Assembly (NCBI GenBank): GCA_958510875.1 | Contig: OY294068.1 | Location: 35,444,297-35,508,296 of the forward strand | Source of the DNA: Endomychus coccineus | Taxonomy: Eukaryota > Arthropoda > Insecta > Coleoptera > Endomychidae | Reading direction: 5' to 3' | Length of the DNA stretch: 64,000 nucleotides | Shown: one piece after another, positions 1 through 12,239 of the stretch | How positions within the stretch are numbered: position 1 is the first letter of the stretch | Layout of the letters: each line of letters begins with the position of its first letter | Made by a program: the position numbers and the translations under genes | Notes under the pieces: model-generated | What the model saw: only the letters and a program-made list of their open reading frames with translations | Database searches by the model: none | What the model was told of the DNA's origin: nothing

Positions 1-1131
1 GCTTTCTGAATCTACTCCCGGAGTCAATCCGAACCAAATAGTTCTCTCTCTCTCTCGAGTCCCTGTAAGAAGACAACATGATAATAGAGCTTATGCTAGA
101 TTAAATGAGAAAGGTAAACTTTGGAAATTTTAAAAATCCGAGACCAAAAACGTATATAAAGCCAGATCGGGAAAATGAAATAAACGTATTAGGAAAAGTC
201 GAAGAACATCACGTTATTTCTTGCAAGAACGTAGATGAAGCCGTTGGAATATCAAAAACAAGATAAATACACCTCATACAAACCAAAGTCATTCAATATT
301 TTAATGCTGGTGATCACGAAAGGCGTATTGTTTTCTGCAGATGGTAATTGCAATAGGTCCAGAGCACTAACAGCAACGCATATTTGGTTTTGATGTATCA
401 TGTTTTATTCTGGATGGAAGATTTTTGACAGTAACCTTAACGGTGCCAGATACTTTGAAATTTTAGACACAGTCATTTAACAATATTTCTCTTGCTCAGT
501 TGAGAAAAATTTACTTCCAACAGGAAATATGAAAATATACGGATGTTCCATTAAAAACATTGAACTAGGCATATATTAAAAAAATTACAGGATCATATCA
601 AAAACCTAGTTACGCCACTGGATTTTAACGGAAATAACTCTATAACCGTTTTTACCGTTTTTTATGAGATATTTGAGATACGAGATATGTTCAAAAATGT
701 AAAATTTTCGATTTCACCCTTTATCTTAAAAATGATTGATATGAAAATGTTTGTCACGTATGTGGTCTATAAGGGCGAACTAATGATACAATTGATTGGT
801 TGGATATGCGAAGGCAAACATCGAACGAATTAATAGCATCAGAATCAAACATATAGACCTAGACAAATTTTATGGCCAAAATGTGTTTTCGAATCAAATT
901 GGGAAAAGATGATCTTCAATAAAATGTTGTTTGGCTTCATTTTCTCAAATATTGACTAGTGCAAATGATAGGTAGTTGAAAATTAGTACTTCTAATATTG
1001 AATATAACGCGTTTTTTCTACAAAACTAGAGATTCAAATGGAGTTGATTTAATTTTTCATATTTTGTATTACAATTTTGACACGAGCGAACATAGTCTTA
1101 CTTAAAGAACTATATATTGACAACTTAATAA
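1..1131. other. Unassigned left edge
   Basis: A frame is open from the window edge to a stop at 131-133 (about 43 codons, without ATG), with a basic composition. It could be the end of an exon or transposon debris, and I do not recognise it. The rest to 1131 is AT-rich with no open frame of note and no repeat I could place. Confidence 0.3.
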
Positions 1132-1431
1132 TGATTCTTGACCCAGGTATGAATTATATATAAATTCTCGGGAAATAGGTCACACTAACACATATGCTTA
1201 TATTTCTTCTTTACGTACATTTCGGTCTCACGACCATCAGAAGTCGTATCAATGTCTAAAACGGGATTTCTTGAAATTAATTGTATCAAGCACAAATGGT
1301 CCTTATCGCACTAATTTCAATTAAAAATGCCCACGTCGCCGAAACGAACAGAAACACGAGTAATCATAAAATACGAAAAATAGTAAGCATATGTGTTGGT
1401 GTGACCTATTTCCCGAGAATTTATATATAAA
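1132..1431 (-). mobile_element. PLE terminal fragment, head-to-head ends
   Basis: The two ends are inverted copies of one terminal sequence (left about 1140-1201, right about 1384-1429), including the block that reads GACCTATTTCCCGAGAA on one strand. Between them, on the minus strand, lies the 3' untranslated part of a Penelope-like element and a hammerhead-like motif. The same terminal sequence recurs at 45.6, 46.8, 47.05, 47.37 and 61.56 kb, where it is linked to PLE coding remnants. No coding sequence is left in this copy. Confidence 0.75.
1206..1247 (-). ncRNA. Degraded PLE hammerhead ribozyme, family A
   Basis: The minus strand reads CUGAUG then GUC-GUGA-GAC, GAAA and UGUACGU. Compared with the intact copy at 46.76 kb, three bases are missing at the junction of the CUGAUGA core and stem II, so the core A9 is lost. 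One change also breaks the palindrome of stem III. It is probably inactive. Confidence 0.6.
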
Positions 1432-2453
1432 TAATATATTGACAACTGTTTTACCATTCAGTAGCATCCTCATAATGAGTTATAAGCTGAATACAGTATT
1501 CATTAAATACTATGGTATGGGCACAGAGTAGGTCTTTATTCTGTGGTATGTGTATGTCATTTGAAAATATTAATTAAGCAGAATTAACAAAATTGAAGTC
1601 ATTGCTTCAACATATCTGTAACCCCCTGAATTTTACTGAATAGGTACTTAAGAACTTCTTTTAATATTCAAATTATATTCTAACAACAAGAAATTAGGAT
1701 AATATTTGAACACTATTTATACAAATTCTCACCCGGTCTCTGTATTTCAAGTAGACTTTTTTTTAAGAAGATGATGGGTAACCAAAAATAATAGTCTACA
1801 ACTTACTGTGTCGTACACAAGTCACTATCAATGTTACACAAACAATTATAAATATTAACGTGGTCCCTGGAACTAAGAAGGCTATCATTATATTTCTTTA
1901 ATTCCAAGTTAGTAAAATTATTGAATCAAATGTTTTAATCAATTATACGAATTTAGGTTAAACACACAATCTCTGAGTACAATTTATCTTATCATTTATC
2001 TGATAGTGGGGACAATCCACTAGTGGAAAGTTGAGGTGTATATATGATGTATGTGATGCAATAGCAAAAAGAATTACTGTTGTTCCAGATGTAATACAAC
2101 ACCTCAACTTTTCAGATATCTCAAATCATCGGTGTAATAGCGATAGCTCTCTTGAGCATCCAGGAAGAAGAAAGTTGGAGACAAGATAGCTCCTTGAGTA
2201 ACTCGTTTATACACAAGCGTTTCCTAGGAACAAGAAATTATAATGTTCTATGATTCCTTATTTTAATGGATATACTACATGAAGAGACTGTACAAAATTG
2301 AACGAAACAAAAGATCCTTCCATTATTATTTTCGAATCTCCTGATAATTCCCTGGAATTTGATCTGGATTTATTTGTATTTCAATTTCTAATATTGTATT
2401 TGCTATAAAAAATGTTAGTATTTGTAAACAAATATGAATAATTTTCATAAATA
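1432..2453. other. Unassigned AT-rich stretch
   Basis: No coding frame, RNA gene or convincing repeat is visible. Confidence 0.3.
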
Positions 2454-2780
2454 TTACTGACCTGTGAATTTAACACGAAGACAGTATTTGAACAGTGTAT
2501 TTGAACATATTTGGAAACAAATGAAGTTTATATAGGACAATATTACCACATGCTGTTTCATTATTTTATTGATCACGTATTCTGTGCAGTTTGTATCCGG
2601 GATATTAATATTTGAAAGCCATTCCTTCAGAATGCTTATCGACTCAAGGATTGGGGTATTTGTGAATAGTGGAAGAACATTAAATGAAACGAGAGTATCA
2701 CCAGGTTCAAGTTTCAAATCTTTTAATTTTGCAATCATTCCCAAAGAATTTTTTACAGAAACCTGCGGCTTGAAAGTTGT
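2454..2780 (-). pseudogene. PLE reverse transcriptase fragment
   Basis: Minus-strand frame of 96 codons (2744 to 2454) with the PLE motif A region: DTLVSFNVLPLFTNTP, equivalent to the SFDVxSLFTNVP of the complete PLE at 10-12 kb. The catalytic Asp of motif A is Asn here (SFN), and the frame degenerates after the motif. The N-terminal RT part, motif C and the GIY-YIG domain are absent. It is a truncated relic of a PLE related to the one at 59.9-61.3 kb (similar VPLFTNIP). Confidence 0.7.
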
Positions 2781-2929
2781 TAAATTGCTTAACTAACCAT
2801 TTTGCTGTTATACTGTAATGAAGCTCTAAAATATTGAATAATTATTTAATGGGAAACACGTAGATTAGTAGTGAATTTTAGATTTCGTTTATATTAGTAT
2901 TTCGAATTGATAATTCCGAATAATTATGT

Positions 2930-4500
2930 TGTTGTATAGGAAGATAGATAGTACCGGGCATTGACATCCGTGTAGTTTAAGTGTCAGATTTGTATACGGT
3001 TCCATTCATAAGTCGCGTATATTTTGATTTCATTCAGTAACGTGCATATTTCTTGTCAACAAAAGATATCGGAACAGATATAACCATAAAAACGGCACAA
3101 AATCGAGGAACTGGTGAACCATCATGAGCGCGAAATGAGCTAAATAAAGCTCGGCTGGAGCTGATGTAGATGACTTGACCAGAACCTCGATTGGTATAAA
3201 AGAAAGTCTCGCAAGCGTTGAATTAATTTATTGTCAGTAAGACAGTGCTAAAAGACAGCCAGAGCGATCATTCCATAAGCAATCTTTGTACCACCAAAAG
3301 TAAGTGTTCCGCCAGTTCCCGTTGAAGTATTAGGTAAATAGTGATTTCGCTATTCGAGTTAGTACATTGAATTCTATTGTTTTGCCCGCGGTGCGCCCTT
3401 GTAATATCAAATATTGTTCAATTAGTAATTATAATTATTGTATTGTACCTGATAAGTTTATCCTGTACAGATTTCCATAACGTCCTGATAAAATTAATTG
3501 TGTTCTGTACCGGTAAACGTAAAAATTGAATTTGTTAAGTATAATTGTATTGTGTCAGAGGGTATGCATGAGTAGAGTGAAAGGGAATCATGACATACCA
3601 ATATACACTGTGTTCTACTCGGAAATAAGGGTGTGTCGTAGCTGGTCCTCCGCCAAGGTCTACACGCTGTGTTATACCCGGAAGTAGGCTCTGAAGGAGG
3701 AACAGAGCGGATGTGAATCACGACGTATCAATGTACACTGTGTTCTACCCGGAAATAAGGGTGCGTCGTAGATAGTCCTATGCCAGGGTCTATACGCTGT
3801 GTTCTACCCAGAAGTAGGCTCTGGAGGGGGATGTGTGTTTGAGAGTCGCAATATCCACTGTACACGCTGTGTTCTACCCGGAAGTAAGAGTTATAATTGC
3901 CAAATTTATGCGTGAGTAGTATATATAAGTGTCTGGCACTGTCGTACAATTACCAGTGAGACCGTTGCCGAGAATCTACGGATACTAACTTGAAAGAAGT
4001 GCAGAATAAATGAATCTCAGTATTGAATTATTATTAAAAGTTGCCTAAAGGTTACTGATATTACGTGGGCGTAGTGAGGATATTGCGGAGGTTCCATATA
4101 TTTGTTGACAAGGCTATAATAAGGAAAATAGCCCCGCTTTCTTAACAATTATTGTTTCTGAGCTTCCTTGTGCTTCCCCCGGGTCGGGATAAATTATTAT
4201 CATACAGACAGTTAAATAATTATTTATGTTCAAGCTATAAATAAAGTTATTGGAAAGTTCCGTGTTTATCTAAATTACTTTCTGTAACAGCATTTAAGTA
4301 GTCAAGAAGTAACCAAGTATTAATTGCAATTAAAGCCTGCAATTCTAATACTATTCAGTCTGCCCTATTGACCTCTGGTTAGTTACTCCACTGAGACTAC
4401 CCTGGGACAAGGCTATCCAAAGATAGCCCAGTTATACGCTTTGTGGTAAGGGCCCTAGCAGAAGCCCTTAACGAGGAGTAAACCTTGACAAAAAATCTGG
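2930..4500 (+). mobile_element. LTR-like remnant with TATA box and PBS-like end
   Basis: A TATAAAAG box lies near 3195 followed by transcript-leader-like sequence, a tandem-repeat block at 3590-3895, AATAAA near 4005 and, at 4497-4510, TCTGGCGCCCGAG, which resembles a tRNA primer-binding site directly after an LTR end. Part of it (about 4290-4520) is repeated in inverted orientation at 6225-6475. This fits a degraded LTR retrotransposon, but outer ends, target-site duplication and coding domains were not found; the limits are approximate. Confidence 0.4.
3590..3895. repeat. Tandem repeat, ~130-bp unit
   Basis: CACTGTGTTCTAC begins near 3606 and near 3736 (period about 130). Each full unit contains a second related half (CGCTGTGTT at about 3663, 3793 and 3864). 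The third unit is partial. The short minus-strand frames through this block are by-products of the repeat. Confidence 0.75.
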
Positions 4501-4520
4501 CGCCCGAGAAATTAGCATAA
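4290..4520 (+). repeat. LTR-end repeat, + copy
   Basis: Matches 6225-6475 in inverse orientation over the whole block: AACCAAGTATTAAT, the AAAGCCTGCAA segment, the AAGGCTATCCA segment and the PBS-like TCTGGCGCCCG, which is TCTGGTGTCCG in the partner. Two opposed LTR remnants, or ends of one inverted element. Confidence 0.6.
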
Positions 4521-5690
4521 AAGTCAATCGGATTCAGATCTGGTAGACTTGAAGGAGTATTGAAGCCGTAGTAAGTAATTATCGTCAATAAGTAACAAGG
4601 TATGTCACAATACGTGTGTAGGACAATAAATATTTCTAATCATTGGTATCATGGAATTACCTGGCTTATGAATTTTAGGTAAGCAAAGCTGTTTAGGTCG
4701 ATTAAAATTCGAAAGTCTAAGTTTGTATTTTCAATTACAGGTGATTAAATCGGTAAATGTTTTTAATGATTGATTTACTGATTTAACGTTAAAGGGTTTC
4801 TGGAAATCTAACAGTTTTATTTTGGGAGTTGAGAGACAATGTCGACAAAATCATTAATTAAATAATCCGTAGGTAATTTCTTAGAATCAATTGCAAATTC
4901 AAACCTCCATTTAACAAACATTTCCGTTTCATTAAATTTAATATCGGTTTTATTGTGAATAATATTAATATTCTTAGATTCTCCTCTAGGGCTTTTGGCA
5001 TCTAATTTATTGTTGATTGATTTAATTTTTCTATCTGTGTTTGCCGGAACTGCGTTTAATAATTTGGAATAAAAGGACTCGAATTCGAATGATGTTGTTT
5101 TAAAATTCAGTTTTATATGTAAATTATGAGCTGAAAATTTGTAAAAAGTTTATAATCTTTTTTACTGATTTTAACTATCTTTGTTTTGCAGAGAAAAAGA
5201 TTGTAACTATTTCTGCTTTCTTACATGTATATATTTTAATGAAATTGGGTAAGCGTTATTTGACAATAAAATCTTTAAGGAAACGTAAATCTACTTTTAA
5301 ACAGGAAAGTTTGGTTTTTAATTTAATAAATTGGTTGAACTTATCTGATCGTCACTAATAAACTATAAAAATTTATTAAGTTAATAATAGGTAAAGTTTT
5401 ATTTTCCCAAAATAATTCTGGAACAAATATCATAAAGTAAACTATTATTAGAGCACTAATCCTTCATACAACAATTTTATTACCTAGTTTAATTCATATA
5501 GTATAGTAAAAAGTAAGTATGATAAATACAATTCATGATGAGATTATGATATGTTATTGTCACTGTTACACAATACGAAACGGTACGTATATACTTGCTG
5601 CCATACAGCATAACATAATCAAACCCTAGATGAGTAGATACTAGTTTTGCCGTTTATAATTCTATATTATACAACGTGTCCAACAGCTGC
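4521..5690. other. Unassigned AT-rich stretch
   Basis: AT-rich sequence without a credible gene, RNA or repeat. Confidence 0.3.
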
Positions 5691-5699
5691 TACAGAAGT

Positions 5700-6200
5700 A
5701 ATCCTAAACCTCACACCCATCACCCATCCAATTAGTAATGGCGAAGACAACCAAAAGAATGGCTGCGGAGGGAAAATAAAGTATCGACCTCTCCCTGTAA
5801 ATCAGTAAGCTTGGATCATGCCCCAAGATAATATGATAAAAAGGTATAGCTTCGTGAAAGAATTTAATAGGTTGCTAAGTCGCAAAGGTGAATGTGACAA
5901 AGACACCATCCCTAGACTCAGGCCATCAAACGGTACAACGATGGATTCAAAACAACAGAAGGAACTGGAATAGGAGTATACGGACCTGGAACCGAATACT
6001 TTGAAAGCTTAGGCAAATCTCCGAACATTTTTCAAGCGGAAATTAGAAAGATACTTCCATAGACAATGAATAATCATTAAGTCAGATAGTCAAGCTCCCA
6101 TATAATCAGCTCCAACATGGTCAGGGAATGCTTAGAGAAACTGAACAAGCTTGTGACGTGCTTTGTCACTTCTTGGCGTTTCAGTACCTATAAGGCTGTA
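5700..6200 (+). pseudogene. LINE RNase H domain fragment
   Basis: The frame around 5940-6060 reads DGFKTTEGTGIGVYGPGTEY then FQAEIRKI, which matches the start of the RNase H domain found at the C-terminus of several non-LTR retrotransposons (TDGSK..GTGAGVY...FQAEI). A further piece follows near 6080-6150, with stops and frame changes between. The catalytic RT is not present. It is a short, broken relic. Confidence 0.6.
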
Positions 6201-6224
6201 ATGACCTTTCACCTTCACCTTCAA

Positions 6225-6475
6225 TTGTCTTACTGAATTGTTCGGACACCAGATTACTAATGAGGTTCACTCCTCATTTAGAACTTCTCCTAGGGTTCCC
6301 GACACAAAGCGTATCACAGTCCTATCTATGGATAGCCTTATCCCAGGTAGCCTCAGTGGTGTAAGTAACCAGGGCCCATTGGGGCAGAATAAATAGCATT
6401 AGAGTTGCAGGCTTTAATTGTATTAATACTTGGTTACATCTCAGTTAATTTAATGATGTAACAGAATTCACACTT
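6225..6475 (-). repeat. LTR-end repeat, inverted copy
   Basis: Inverse partner of 4290-4520. On the minus strand it ends in TCTGGTGTCCGAAC, a PBS-like sequence. The two copies differ at many positions, so the insertions are not recent. Confidence 0.6.
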
Positions 6476-7996
6476 CCTTGCAAAATAAACACAGAACCAA
6501 TCAGTAATGAACTTATTTATCAAAAGTTACAATTACGATTATCAAATTCACGTTTATAATATTCATATAAAAGAACCATACATAGGAAGTGCAATGAAGT
6601 TCAGACCAAAATTGTTAACTAAGCGATGAAAGCAAACATTTAAGTTGTGATTACAATTCAAGCAGTCTTTTGTGCGGGTAAATTCAAGCCTTGCAGGTGA
6701 AAGGCTTAACGGAGCGGCTTCTAATCGATTCCGGTTACGTGCACTCAACCTCGGGTCATATCAGAGGTCCTGTGTCCATGGATGTTTTATTGGATAATCT
6801 AAATTCGATTTATCCTCCTCGTGATAGAACGCGGAACATCTCTTGGAAATAATAATTGTAAGCTGACGTCGGTCCAGATTACATACAGGGCACTTTCATA
6901 TGCGTGTACACACTGTTATTTGTTCATCAACAATCGCCACTTACTTCCGGTCAGTACATAGCGTGTACATGGAGATTATGATGCTGAATTGCACAATTCT
7001 GTCATTCTCTGATACCCTACAATTATTTAATATATTTCGTTAGAATAAATATTCTTTAGACAAGATACAAAAATTATTCAACTATCGACTTCTGATCATA
7101 CGTCGGCGCATCTGCAAATAACCAAACAATAGATCGGTCTCCACTTGAACACTTGAACAATACAAAGCGTCCAATCGGAATTCTCACCTATCTACAGTGG
7201 TGGGTGTCAAGATATTTCTTTACGGTATTTGTTTTTTGTTTTTTTTTGATTTTCGTTACGGTATTTGTCTTTTGGTTTTTTTTCTTGATTCGGTCGCCGC
7301 GCTCAAAGCCCGCGATAAAAGCTATATGCAATAGCTTAATAAATATTCATCAATTTTTTTATTTTATATGGTTTTGTGTTTTCGGTTACTGGTGCATTAA
7401 AAGGAGAATCATACTATGAACTGATTTTATAGTCAGAAATATTCTCCAAGCAAATTTATAATCTATAACCACCTAAAAAGAAGATCGGAAAATTAAACGA
7501 TAGTGCTTAGAACGTATATTTCTTCTATGATTTCTTCTACTACCAACATTTTAGGCTTAGAAAAATTTGCAACAGAGCAGCGATTTCAAATAATGTGTAG
7601 ATATAGTACATTAATTTTAATGCAAAGGTAAAGCTACCTAAGAAGAGCGTACAAATCTTTCTTTGTTTAATTATTATAATCGTCATGTAGGATTTTAGTG
7701 AGCTTATCTTCACTTTCCCCATATCCCGGGAATGAAAAAAATAAAGTTAGTGACGTAATGGTTAAAGTTTTAGTTATTTTCGTCTCTAGTGATGCTAAAA
7801 ATAGTTTTTGCTAATCTTTATTTTGTTAAAAACGCTCTTGCATTATTGTCTTTGAGTAAACACAATATATTTTTCACCTTCAAAGATAACAAATCTCGTG
7901 CAATGTAACTGCTTTATGGTTTTCAATTCGTATTGCTCCTTGTTCATGTTCATTAGTGTCGGTCTTTAATGAAATCTCTAAGCTTTATCAGAGAAG
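6476..7996. other. Upstream region of exon 1, no gene recognised
   Basis: Short frames exist on both strands (for example 7153-7419, hydrophobic because of a T-rich run) but none resembles a known family. The promoter of exon 1 must lie near its right end. I could not define a TATA box. Confidence 0.3.
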
Positions 7997-8135
7997 ATGG
8001 TCGATACGCAAGATAAATATGGTTTCATTGTGATGTTGACAGTATTTATTTTGATGGTGATTTTTGTACGCCAATATGTGAAGTTGAAAAGAAGATTATT
8101 CATCAATGCCATTCAAGACGGATGTCGAAATGAGG
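7997..8135 (+). CDS. Alternative first exon 1 (membrane anchor)
   Basis: ATG at 7997 opens 46 codons plus one base, ending at GAGG|GTAAAT (donor GT at 8136). The product has a short polar N-terminus, one hydrophobic segment (FIVMLTVFILMVIFV) and a basic stretch (KLKRR) that predicts the C-terminal side to be cytoplasmic. The tail contains FINAIQDG, which resembles PINAVMST at the same place in exon 2. Splicing to 61974 (phase 1) gives GCT at the junction and keeps the frame. Without splicing, the frame runs to 8185 into AT-rich intron. The family is not recognised. The evidence is the shared exon design, so the call is inference rather than homology. Confidence 0.62.
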
Positions 8136-8299
8136 GTAAATATTTAAATTTCTGTCCCTTTCTTAGAAGCAAATCAGTTAAGTAATGGTAATTAAACCAT
8201 CCATACCATCAATTAAAGGAAAATATGAGATTTCAAAAATTCAAGTGGAAGCCATTAGTTTCTGATAATTTATCATATTGATATAATAAAATAAAACAC

Positions 8300-8400
8300 T
8301 TTTACTTTTTTTATCACATATATTATACAAACAAATCTTTACATAGTTTCGACACTAGCGTGTCATCTTCAAATTATACTAATGTAATGAAACTATGAAT
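8300..8400 (-). mobile_element. PLE end remnant, family E
   Basis: A short stretch contains a hammerhead-like motif on the minus strand in the arrangement found at PLE ends elsewhere in this window. No PLE coding sequence was recognised nearby. Confidence 0.5.
8339..8374 (-). ncRNA. Hammerhead-like motif, family E
   Basis: The minus strand reads UUGAAGA, one linker base, a perfect 5-bp stem II (GACAC-GCUA-GUGUC), GAAA, then ACUAUGU and A as possible cleavage nucleotide. Core C3 is U here, so activity is doubtful. Stem I pairing is weak. Confidence 0.5.
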
Positions 8401-9940
8401 AATCTTAATTTATGGTACAATATAAGACATACTTAACAAGTGGGATTTCGGTTTTGGAAATACATTGCTAGGATAGTATAATTGAAATTGGATAATGAGA
8501 TATAGTTAATATTGTGATAAGGAAATTTTGATACGAAGGTATACTAGAAAGGCACAAGAGGATTATGGGTAATTTTACGTTATCAAGACATCAAACAGAA
8601 TCCTGCAGTACTTATCTGATTGATCGCTTAAAATATTATAGTTATTATTTCTATTGATTCTAGTGTGTTTAATTTAAAACCTCTACTCTGGTTAGGTAAA
8701 TTGTTTACCTACTTTATATAAATTTGGAAAAGTGTGCACTGTTTCTAAAATATGGTTACAGAAAAATGCATCTGTTTTGTTAAGTCTAAAAGATCGAAGT
8801 CTAAAAGATCCGTATAAGGAAATTAGTTATATCTAATTTCTATATTACGACTAAATCTACCGATGTAAAAGTTATTTCACTCTGAACAAGTTAATTTATA
8901 TAGGTCCTCCAGGTTTATTAAACTTATTTGTTTTATCTTTAGCAATGAACAAAAAACAGAACAATTTATTTTGAGGTTTGAAGCTAACTTTTAGAAGATG
9001 TTTAGATAACATGTCTGCAATTCTTATTAGAATTATTTGTAAAAGAATAGATACTTGAGTAAGTTAATTTCTGCTTTTTTCTGTCAATTTGGATATAATT
9101 TGAGGTTGAAAAACATTGTTAATAGCTATAACCTTGATTATATTCAATTCTTTATAATAGTAAATGGTTTTAACAATTCTAAACATTGTTAATGAACCTC
9201 GCGAAACCTGGGCGGAGATCTAGCTGAAGCTAATCAACTCAGCCCAGCAAACGGTATAGGCGACAATAAATATGTGATATATTTACACATTATACCATGT
9301 AGGTACTAATAACACCACGTTTATAAAAGATACTAAACTATGACATTGTACACATAAATCAGGATAGTATGAAGCAGAAACAAAATGAAAAGGGTTTTGC
9401 GAAGAAATAAACCATAATTTATCATCACAACGCTCATTATGATAAATCCGATCACAAGCCACCCTGCGCTACATACAAACAAGCAAAGCCTATTGAGTAG
9501 ACAATAGAAAAGCTTTTAATTTACGTCTAAAGCTCTCCACAGATATGTCTATAAGATTGTTGCAAAGTAATGCAAAGTTTATTATATGACGTTGGTACAT
9601 TGTACAAGAACGATCTCCGAAACAAAGCCGTATTAAACTTAGATAAGGATAGTCTGTCTCCAAACCGAATATTAACCTGATTAGATATGAATCCCATTAA
9701 GTCCTCTTGGGCAGATATTTTCATGTCTTATATCCACTAAATTAGTGTAATAAAAAAATGTGTAAAATTTGATCAAGAATATAATGTACTTATAATACAT
9801 AAATTTTACAAAACACTCGGAAGAAAAACATTGACAATTTATACATAATAATACTATATACTTTATGTTGGATAGTAGACTTCCGCGGACAGCTAATCTT
9901 GAAAAATCTTGTCTTCCGGATGGATTCCGCGTCACAATAG
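8401..9940. other. Unassigned AT-rich stretch
   Basis: No gene recognised. Short minus-strand frames at 9527-9724 and 9681-10064 lie beside the PLE 3' end and have no recognisable domain. Confidence 0.3.
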
Positions 9941-9950
9941 CTCGACGTGA

Positions 9951-9993
9951 TGCCGACGTTTCGCCAACCATTACAGGTGGCATCTTCAGGGCA
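9951..9993 (-). ncRNA. PLE hammerhead ribozyme, family C, core intact
   Basis: On the minus strand: stem I strand UGCC, core CUGAAGA (9989-9983), linker U, stem II GCCACC/GGUUGGC with a 6-nt loop and one bulged U, GAAA (9962-9959), palindrome ACGU as a minimal stem III, then C (9955) as the GUC cleavage nucleotide, then GGCA, which pairs perfectly with UGCC. All conserved core positions are present. The short stem III fits the known PLE-associated hammerheads that work best as dimers. It should cut the element's RNA just 5' of 9954. Confidence 0.75.
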
Positions 9994-10098
9994 GGCTTGA
10001 GGCTTGAACTGAAACTGGTTCTACTGGTTTCTGTAGCCGTATTTATTGTAGGAAAATCCTTCACGCTACATAGTTCACTGCCTTCATTCCGGTGATTA

Positions 10099-12239
10099 AC
10101 TTCGTTCCGGCACCTGACGCTGCCGTTGTGCGATCATGTGCGAAGTGGAATTTTCGAGGATGGGTTTCCAAATGTTGGGAAGGTAATATCCTGAGTCACG
10201 ATTCAGATTATTCGGATGTTTTAGGATTTCTATAGCTTCAAGGATTTTTCGCTGATAGAGTTTGGGGCTCGGACTAGGATTTTAGTATCTTCAAAAAAGA
10301 TTTGATGATTTGTGTCAAACTTGTGTTCCGCAAGTGCAGATCTACTGGTGTCACGAAGCCTTGTACAGCGCTCATGTTCTTTCACATGAGTAGCTACTGT
10401 ACGACCTGTTTCACCAATGTAGACTTTACCGCAAGAACAGGGAATGCTATAAACACCTTCAAATTGGAGAGGAGGAAGGGGATCTTTGATAGGTTTGTAA
10501 AACTGAGATAATTTTGGAAGTGTGGAAAAACGGGTAGAAATATTATGTTTTTTGAGGATTTTGGAAATTCGATCTGTTATATTTTGAATATATGGAAGAT
10601 AGGCCGTGGATAAAGCAGGCTCAGGTCGATTTGAAATTTTAGGTGAAGTGTATTTCTTTATGGCTTTTTGAACGTTGTAATGGGAGAAATTGTTTGATAA
10701 TAAGGCAGATGAAAGATGTTTTAGTTCTGATTTTAAGGATTGAGGCTGAGATAGGTTGACAGCTCTGTGGACCAGGGAGTTTATGACAGATTGCTTTTGA
10801 GCAGGGTGGTGGTGGGAAAGACCATTGAGGTATCTATCGGTATGGGTGGGTTTCCGATAAACAGAATGTCCTAAAGTACCGTCAGTCTGTCGACTAACCA
10901 ATACATCCAGGAACGGGAGTGAACCTTGCGATTCGACTTCCATGGTGAAAAGGATATTGGGGTGTAATGAATTTAAATGATTGAGGAAGGGAACAAGCTT
11001 TTCATCGACATACCTAAACCAACATTTCGGCTTGAGAACAGATGAGTCAATGGCATCTTGTTCAAAAGCTTCCATGAAGATATTAGCTATGATCGGGGAA
11101 AGTGGGGAACCCATGGCAGCTCCCGAGGACTGCTCATAGAACTTGCCATCGTATAGAAAATATGTGGAGGATAGACAAAAATCAATTAACGGTAGCAAGT
11201 CCGTTGGAATGTTTTTGGCAGGTAACAATTGAGAAATTATGGAAAGGGTGTCTGGAATGGGAACATTGGTAAACAGTGATGCGACGTCGAAGCTGACGAG
11301 CAAATCGCATGGGTCAACTTTCAACGTTTGAAGTTTTTCAACGAAATGAAAGGAATTTAGGATAAAACTATTGGAATCACCTACAAGGTGTTTGAGAATA
11401 GATGACAGATATCGAGAGAGTTTATAAGTAGGAGATCCGATAGTGCTGACAATTGGTCTCAGGGGAACTGAGGGCTTATAAATTTTAGGCAAACCATATA
11501 AACGGGGACATTTTGAACAATGGGGGATAAGAAATTTCTTATCTGAATCAGGAAGGGAAGAATGACGAATAATTTGTGAAATTGAACGTTCTATAGAGGA
11601 GGTGGGATCTTTTGGTAGGAGCTTATAGGAATTAGTTTGCAGATGTTGCAGGATTTTGTTATCATAATCTGAACGATTCATGACAACAGTAGAGTTTCCT
11701 TTATCAGCCCTCAAAATAGCCAAATCAGGATTTGATTTGAGTGAATTGAGAGCTTGAATTAAAGGTTTAGGGCAATTTGATTTAGGAATCTTGGAATGAC
11801 GAAGAATTTTAGCAGTTTCGAAACGAATTTCATCTGCTGCGAGATGGGGAATTTTATGTAGGGGTGCTTCTACAGCAGAAATAATGGATGTCGTAGGAAT
11901 ATTTTTGGGAGAGAAAACAAAATTATGACCTTTAGATAGAACCGATTGTTCAGCTTCAGTAAGGGTATGTGAAGATAAATTGACCACAGTATTTACAAGA
12001 GGGGTTGGTCTTGAAGGTTGGTGCTGAGGGCGTTGGGAGGCAAGAAGTTTATTGAACTTTTGAATATGACGTTTGGAATTGACGGTACGAATTTGATCGG
12101 CTTGATCATAGGTAATTCGGTCGAGAACCAACCAATCGGATGCTGAAAGGGTATTTGAAAGTTCAAGGTGGAGGCCAAAGAGGGTTATATTGATGAAATT
12201 GATCTCGCGTCTAGTATACTTAATTCGTTCCCGAATCAA
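10099..12239 (-). pseudogene. PLE reverse transcriptase / GIY-YIG endonuclease
   Basis: Open frame of 669 codons (12239-10230), continuing after a frameshift to about 10099. Known PLE order is visible: RADKGNSTVVM (177-187), YGLPKIYKPSVPLRP (248-262), motif A SFDVASLFTNVP (316-327), motif B AAMGSPLSPIIAN (374-386), motif C at 410, and a C-terminal GIY-YIG nuclease with a CxC pair (601-603), GVY (595) and YIG (607). Two lesions: motif C reads YVDE instead of YVDD and the usual DTF..W segment of about ten residues is missing, an in-frame deletion that removes a catalytic Asp; and one base is missing near 10260, after which QRKILEAIEIL continues in another frame. The first codon listed is TTG; no ATG marks the true start. 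It encodes no active RT as it stands. Confidence 0.88.

Noticed and set aside
3494..3949. Two minus-strand frames of about 75 codons
   Set aside because: They run through a tandem repeat, and their similar wording comes from the repeat unit.
7153..7419. 88-codon hydrophobic + frame upstream of exon 1
   Set aside because: Its hydrophobicity comes from T-rich runs, no good donor ends it in phase 1 and no known domain is seen.
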